8,516 nt of DNA, taken from assembly GCA_947631755.1 (NCBI GenBank), contig CANRMO010000099.1, positions 1 through 8,516 on the forward strand, given 5' to 3'. Under the pieces are notes generated by a model. The model saw only the letters and a program-made list of their open reading frames with translations, did not search any database and had not been told where the DNA came from. Shown here in pieces: positions 4,804-8,516 of the stretch (positions are counted from its first letter, which is position 1; each line of letters opens with the position of its first letter). The stretch is from an uncultured Lachnospiraceae bacterium (GTDB taxonomy: Bacteria; Bacillota; Clostridia; Lachnospirales; Lachnospiraceae). The translations under genes were made by a program, and so were the position numbers.

Positions 4804-6546
4804 TTACGCCGATTCCCCTGTCTTCTGCGTGATACGGAAGATCACAAACTCTGCCGGTTTGACTGGAGCAACCCCAATCACACAGATCAGCCGCCCGTTG
4901 TCAATGTCATCCTGGGTCATCGTTGACTGCCCGACATTTACATAAAATGCCTGTTCCGTCGAGGAACCGGCCAGAGACCCATTTCTCCAGAGACCGGTCA
5001 GAAAGACCTCAATCGTGCGTTTTACCCGCACCCACAGCGTCTCGTCATTCGGCTCAAATACAACCCAGTTCGTATTGGCCTTGATGGACTCCTCTATGAA
5101 AATAAACAGCCGCCGCACATTGACATATTTCCAGGAGCCGTCGCTCGACACGGTTCTGGCTCCCCACACCCGGATTCCCATGCCGGGAAGGGCCCGGATC
5201 AGATTTACGCCCTTGGGGTTCAGAATATCCTGTTCTCCCTTATTGAAATTGCAGTCCAGTCCCACGCAGGATCTCACTACCTCATTGGCCGGGGCCTTAT
5301 GTACGCCCCTCTCATTGTCGCTCCTCGCATAGATGCCTATGACCGAACCCGAGGGTGGGATCGCGATATTTCGCTTGTCTAACGGGTCAAAAACCATCAG
5401 CCACGGATGGTACAGAGCCGCATAAGTAGAATCAAAAATTTCCCGGTAAGCCTCAATATCCCCCACATTCTTTGTGTCTCTCGGGATATCCAGTACCGCA
5501 AACCGGCTTTTCAGCAGTTCACAGTGCGCCACCAGCTCCAGCTGCACATTGGGATCTGTCACCCCCGGCACTGCCATGATGGATACAAGGTCATTGTCCA
5601 GAAAAGCCTGGATCCCCGTCCTCTTGCCCGCGCCATTATTTTTCCCCTTAAAATCTGCCGCCGACAGATCATCAAGGGAACCATTGCTCCCACCGTCAAA
5701 TGACATCACCGCTTTGTCGGCAGCGGCGTCCCCGGAAATCAGCTCCAGCGGAGCGGCGATGGCAGCGTCTTCCCCCGGCGTGTGTTCCACTGCGATAAGC
5801 TCTGATTTTTCTGTTTTTTTCACCACATAATTTGCCTCGTTCACGTTGAGGGAGACATTTTCATATACCTCAACGATATCGTCAAACTGCACTTCCATCG
5901 TAAACTCACAAGTGGTGAGCAGTTTCGTCGCCACAGTCTCTGTGTCCACAATACTATCATCAAAGGGATTTTCAAATTCCAGTATGTTATCCTGGCACAT
6001 GGTGACCCGGTTGTAGACAACCTCTTCACTCTCTGTCTGACGATAGGCCACAATGTCCCCGGTGCGAAATCCCGCCGCCTTTTTTAGTTTATATCTTTTT
6101 TTGTCATTTTCCGTGATGACTTCCTCGACCTGCGACTTTGCCTTGCTGGCAGGTGTTATCGTGACCCGGAGCTGATTGCCCCAGTCCCCTGGATTTTTCG
6201 CCGTAACTTTCAGTACCGCGCCATCCTCTTTGGGGAGAAACCCGGCCGCACAGGCCGCGGTCTCCGGGGCCACCCGCATGACATAGCACCTGGAGCCGCC
6301 GTTTACGAAAAAGTGCTCCACTGCATAGGCAAGAAAGCGGTAATCCCCAAACTCATTTTCTGACAGATAACCGCCGTACTTCCGCGTGAAGTCCGCAAAA
6401 TTTGTGACAAGCTGCGGCACTCCCTCAACCATGCCCCGCTGCGCCAGCCCAACAAAACCGGCCGTACTTGTACTGACCCCCTCCATCGGTTTGCTGCCGG
6501 AATCAAATTCCTCTACATATACGCCCGGTGATAAATATTCAGCCAT
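4804..6546 (-). CDS. Contractile tail sheath protein
   Basis: This 580-residue protein is the sheath that surrounds the tube and shortens to drive it outward. The N-terminus YLSPGVYVEEFDSGSKP, followed by a STAGFVG segment, is the classical start of phage and eCIS sheath proteins. The conserved C-terminal sheath domain begins near residue 395 with PPSG (P397) and continues with IYARSDNERGVHKAPANE, an LNPKGVN...IRVWGART block, NVRRLFIFIEESI, VVFEPNDETLW and the terminal GVAPVKPAEFVIFRI motif. The middle region (about 100-310) is less conserved and probably forms the surface-exposed insertion domain. The ATG has AGGAGG seven bases upstream (6559-6554). It is the only sheath gene in the window; Afp and PVC have three sheath paralogues, so a single sheath may form the whole contractile layer here. 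No frame disruption is seen. Confidence 0.97.
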   Translation of the reverse strand: MAEYLSPGVYVEEFDSGSKPMEGVSTSTAGFVGLAQRGMVEGVPQLVTNFADFTRKYGGYLSENEFGDYRFLAYAVEHFFVNGGSRCYVMRVAPETAACAAGFLPKEDGAVLKVTAKNPGDWGNQLRVTITPASKAKSQVEEVITENDKKRYKLKKAAGFRTGDIVAYRQTESEEVVYNRVTMCQDNILEFENPFDDSIVDTETVATKLLTTCEFTMEVQFDDIVEVYENVSLNVNEANYVVKKTEKSELIAVEHTPGEDAAIAAPLELISGDAAADKAVMSFDGGSNGSLDDLSAADFKGKNNGAGKRTGIQAFLDNDLVSIMAVPGVTDPNVQLELVAHCELLKSRFAVLDIPRDTKNVGDIEAYREIFDSTYAALYHPWLMVFDPLDKRNIAIPPSGSVIGIYARSDNERGVHKAPANEVVRSCVGLDCNFNKGEQDILNPKGVNLIRALPGMGIRVWGARTVSSDGSWKYVNVRRLFIFIEESIKANTNWVVFEPNDETLWVRVKRTIEVFLTGLWRNGSLAGSSTEQAFYVNVGQSTMTQDDIDNGRLICVIGVAPVKPAEFVIFRITQKTGESA

Positions 6547-6553
6547 TTTTAAT

Positions 6554-6559
6554 CCTCCT
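6554..6559 (-). promoter_or_regulatory. Strong ribosome binding site of the sheath gene
   Basis: A perfect AGGAGG stands seven bases before the sheath ATG, in the 21-base gap after the ATPase stop and in A/T-rich surroundings. It is the most favourable initiation region in the window, consistent with the need for many sheath copies relative to the ATPase made from the same transcript. Confidence 0.8.
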
Positions 6560-6567
6560 GTACATTT

Positions 6568-8516
6568 TTAATAATAAATACCATATTCTCCGAGATCCTC
6601 TCTGGAAATCCGCCGCCCCGTTTTCCTGACCTCCGCCGACAGCGCCCGGATGATGTGCCCCATCCCCACACCAGTCCCCTCCGCTGCCGCGAAAAACGCT
6701 GCCTGCAGCGCAATATTGCGGATATGGCTCCCGGACAGCTCAAACCGCTCTGCCAGGAACGCATAATCCGGCGTCTCTGCCATCCCGGTCTGTTCCGGGA
6801 ATGCCTTTTCCCACAGACGGAGGCGGCACTCTTTATCCGGCATCGGAAATTCAATGAAAAACTGGATCCTCCTCTTAAATGCCTCATCCATATTCTGGAT
6901 ATAGTTTGTCGCCAATATAACGACGCCCTCATATTCCTCAATCTTCTGGAGCAAATAAGCCGCCTCCATATTGCTGTGCTTGTCATTGGCGTTCTTCACC
7001 TGGGTTCTCCGCCCGAAAAGCACATCCGCCTCGTCAAAGAACAGGACGCCCTGCCCTTTTTTAACTGCCTCAAATACCGCGTGGAGATTTTTCTCCGTCT
7101 CCCCGATGTACTTGCTGACCACCGCTGCCAGCTCCACACGGTACAGCGACGTCCCCAGCGTATCCGCCACAATGCCGGCGCACATCGTCTTGCCCGTTCC
7201 CGGCGGCCCGGAAAATACCATCGAAAGCCCGCGGCCATAGGGCATTTTGCTGTCAAATCCCCATGTTCCGCAGACGGACTCCCGGAACCGTATCCGGTTG
7301 CAGGCGGCCTCAAGCTGTGATTTCTGCAGATCCGGGAGCACCAGGTCATCAAGGCGAAACCCCGTATCGACAACCGTTACCAGATGATTTCCCTGATATT
7401 TTGTCTGTGAGATACAGCTCTCCCTCAGATCTCTCTTAGAGATCTCCTGCCGCTCCTCCAGGAGCCGCTTCCTCTCCGCGCGCGAGAAAATCTGCTCAAC
7501 CTCGGGCGGGCGGAAAGTATATGTATTGGCAAAAAAGTCCAGCACAACGCCGCTCTCCAGAGGATAATGTGCCGCCACCCCTTTCCACACAGCGATATCC
7601 GCAGTATTTTCCCTGTCATCCGCACAGATCATCCACATATCCGGATACAGGGATTCCAGAATCTCCCTCTCCCCCACAAACAAAACAGAAATCCCCTGGC
7701 CCTGAAAGAAATCTGCGAGCCACAAAGCCGTCTGCCGGTTTTTCTCCTCCAGAAATTTTTTGTCCAGATCGTGCACACAGATCCATGTATCCCGAAAAAC
7801 CGCCTGCATGGCGACATCCAGACAGATCTCTGTCCTCTCCTCTCCCCATGGCATCTCAGCGAGCCGGCAAATATCCAGAAAACAAACCTCCTCTTTTCTC
7901 TTTTGTGCGTACTTACGCAGCAGCAAAACTGCCTCCTGCCGCTTAAGTCCGCAGAGACAGGCTCCCTCCCGCAGACGAAGAACACTGTCCAGCTGCCGGA
8001 ACAAAGGCATATCCCAGTCACTGCCGGCCGTTTCCCCCCATTCCGTTTCCCCGTACCACGAGGTGAGGCCACACAGCCTCCCCGCAGAGGGCCGGCCGGA
8101 TAACAGGAAAGAGAAAAATGCCCTTCGGCAGCAAAAACCCCATCGCACCCGGCTCTTCCCCTCTGCCCCGCAGATATGGAAAAAGTATCTGGCCAGTTTT
8201 CCCTCCTCCTGAAAATAGCGGTAAAAGCCGGGCTCTGTGTCCCACTTCGCCGTATATATCCGCACGGCCAGGTCAAACCCTGGGTAACCGGCGTTCCAGT
8301 CATTGTTCATATAGATAAAAAACTTTTCAAAACAGGGGTTAAATTCCCCCATCACAGCCAGCTCAAGACACATCTTTTCAAAATCATCCAGTTCAAAAGC
8401 AGCGCAGACCTGGTACAGCAGAGAATCTGTTTCCGCCCCCTCCTCCGGCACAGGTTCCGGTCCGGTAAAATGCGAAAAGTACTCTTTCACTTCCACGCTT
8501 ACAAGTGATTCCGTGT
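6568..8516 (-). CDS. AAA+ ATPase of the contractile injection system (Afp15-like), 5' end outside window
   Basis: This is an AAA+ ATPase of the kind found in eCIS loci, thought to act in particle assembly or remodelling rather than being part of the mature particle. Numbering from an in-frame GTG at 8496, the Walker A motif GPPGTGKT is at residues 430-437, Walker B VLFFDEAD has its DE at 488-489, the sensor-1 Asn is N531 in ILATN, the Arg-finger pair is R542/R543 in FKRRIQF, and a sensor-2 segment reads SGSHIRNIA. The N-terminal part has the typical helical segment FELDDFEKMCLELAVMGEF. A degenerate ATPase-like module follows, with a Walker-B-like VHDLD at about 241-245 but no P-loop that I can see. 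The frame stays open to the window edge and no Shine-Dalgarno precedes the GTG at 8496, so the true start is probably upstream. The stop (TAA, 6570-6568) lies 21 bases before the sheath gene, which suggests co-transcription. Family assignment is secure; the exact role is inferred from relatives. Confidence 0.93.
   Translation of the reverse strand, partial: TESLVSVEVKEYFSHFTGPEPVPEEGAETDSLLYQVCAAFELDDFEKMCLELAVMGEFNPCFEKFFIYMNNDWNAGYPGFDLAVRIYTAKWDTEPGFYRYFQEEGKLARYFFHICGAEGKSRVRWGFCCRRAFFSFLLSGRPSAGRLCGLTSWYGETEWGETAGSDWDMPLFRQLDSVLRLREGACLCGLKRQEAVLLLRKYAQKRKEEVCFLDICRLAEMPWGEERTEICLDVAMQAVFRDTWICVHDLDKKFLEEKNRQTALWLADFFQGQGISVLFVGEREILESLYPDMWMICADDRENTADIAVWKGVAAHYPLESGVVLDFFANTYTFRPPEVEQIFSRAERKRLLEERQEISKRDLRESCISQTKYQGNHLVTVVDTGFRLDDLVLPDLQKSQLEAACNRIRFRESVCGTWGFDSKMPYGRGLSMVFSGPPGTGKTMCAGIVADTLGTSLYRVELAAVVSKYIGETEKNLHAVFEAVKKGQGVLFFDEADVLFGRRTQVKNANDKHSNMEAAYLLQKIEEYEGVVILATNYIQNMDEAFKRRIQFFIEFPMPDKECRLRLWEKAFPEQTGMAETPDYAFLAERFELSGSHIRNIALQAAFFAAAEGTGVGMGHIIRALSAEVRKTGRRISREDLGEYGIYY

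Noticed and set aside
4231..4926. Plus-strand open frame of 231 codons crossing the tube gene, the sheath-tube gap and the sheath 3' end.
   Set aside because: It is antisense to three well-supported genes or their junctions, and its Ser/Pro-rich translation matches nothing recognisable.
6549..6986. Minus-strand frame of 145 codons inside the ATPase 3' part, ending just before the sheath ATG.
   Set aside because: It is a shifted-frame shadow with an Arg/Ser/Trp-rich translation; the ATPase frame in the same stretch holds sensor 1, the Arg fingers and sensor 2.
6655..7320. Plus-strand open frame of 221 codons opposite the ATPase domain.
   Set aside because: It covers the antisense of Walker A, Walker B and sensor motifs; its openness is explained by the codon use of the ATPase gene.

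Overview
The window carries one compact operon, entirely on the minus strand, for a contractile injection system of the extracellular (eCIS; Afp/PVC-like, phage-tail-derived) type. In transcription order, from high to low coordinates: an AAA+ ATPase whose 5' end runs off the window (8516-6568), the tail sheath (6546-4804), the main tube protein (4727-4299), a tail-assembly-chaperone-like protein (4299-3928), a small overlapping reading frame with no normal start codon (3946-3749), a second tube-family protein (3737-3312), an unrecognised charged protein (3299-2754), a LysM-bearing baseplate hub protein (2710-2063), a VgrG/gp27-gp5-like spike (2022-118), and the first 32 codons of what is probably a J-like baseplate wedge protein (98-1). 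There is no capsid, portal or terminase gene, and an AAA+ ATPase of the Afp15 kind is present, which favours eCIS over a prophage.

The genes are packed with gaps of 0-76 bases. Most have strong AGGAGG-type ribosome binding sites, and some use TTG or overlapping TAATG starts. With moderate GC content, this suggests a Firmicute, perhaps a gut clostridium/Lachnospiraceae-type bacterium. That assignment is an inference from style, not from a marker gene. I see no promoter, terminator, RNA gene, mobile element, repeat array or CRISPR, so the operon probably starts upstream of 8516 and continues past position 1.

Functionally, sheath and tube form the contractile barrel. The second tube-family protein and the LysM protein probably link the tube to the spike. 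The VgrG-like protein is the central spike, the J-like protein starts the baseplate wedges, and the ATPase acts in assembly or remodelling. No toxin cargo, tail fibre, tape measure, PAAR tip, gp25 or terminator cap gene is visible.

The most interesting signal is at 3913-3960. The chaperone-like gene and the following small frame are arranged like the frameshifted tail chaperone genes of phages (lambda G/GT, P2 E/E'). A heptamer A AAT TTT lies exactly in the zero frame. Six bases later comes a GC-rich hairpin whose loop holds the zero-frame stop, and the -1 frame then stays open for 65 codons encoding a recognisable small eCIS protein with no ATG, GTG or TTG at its expected N-terminus. A programmed -1 frameshift giving a 183-residue fusion is a strong, testable hypothesis.
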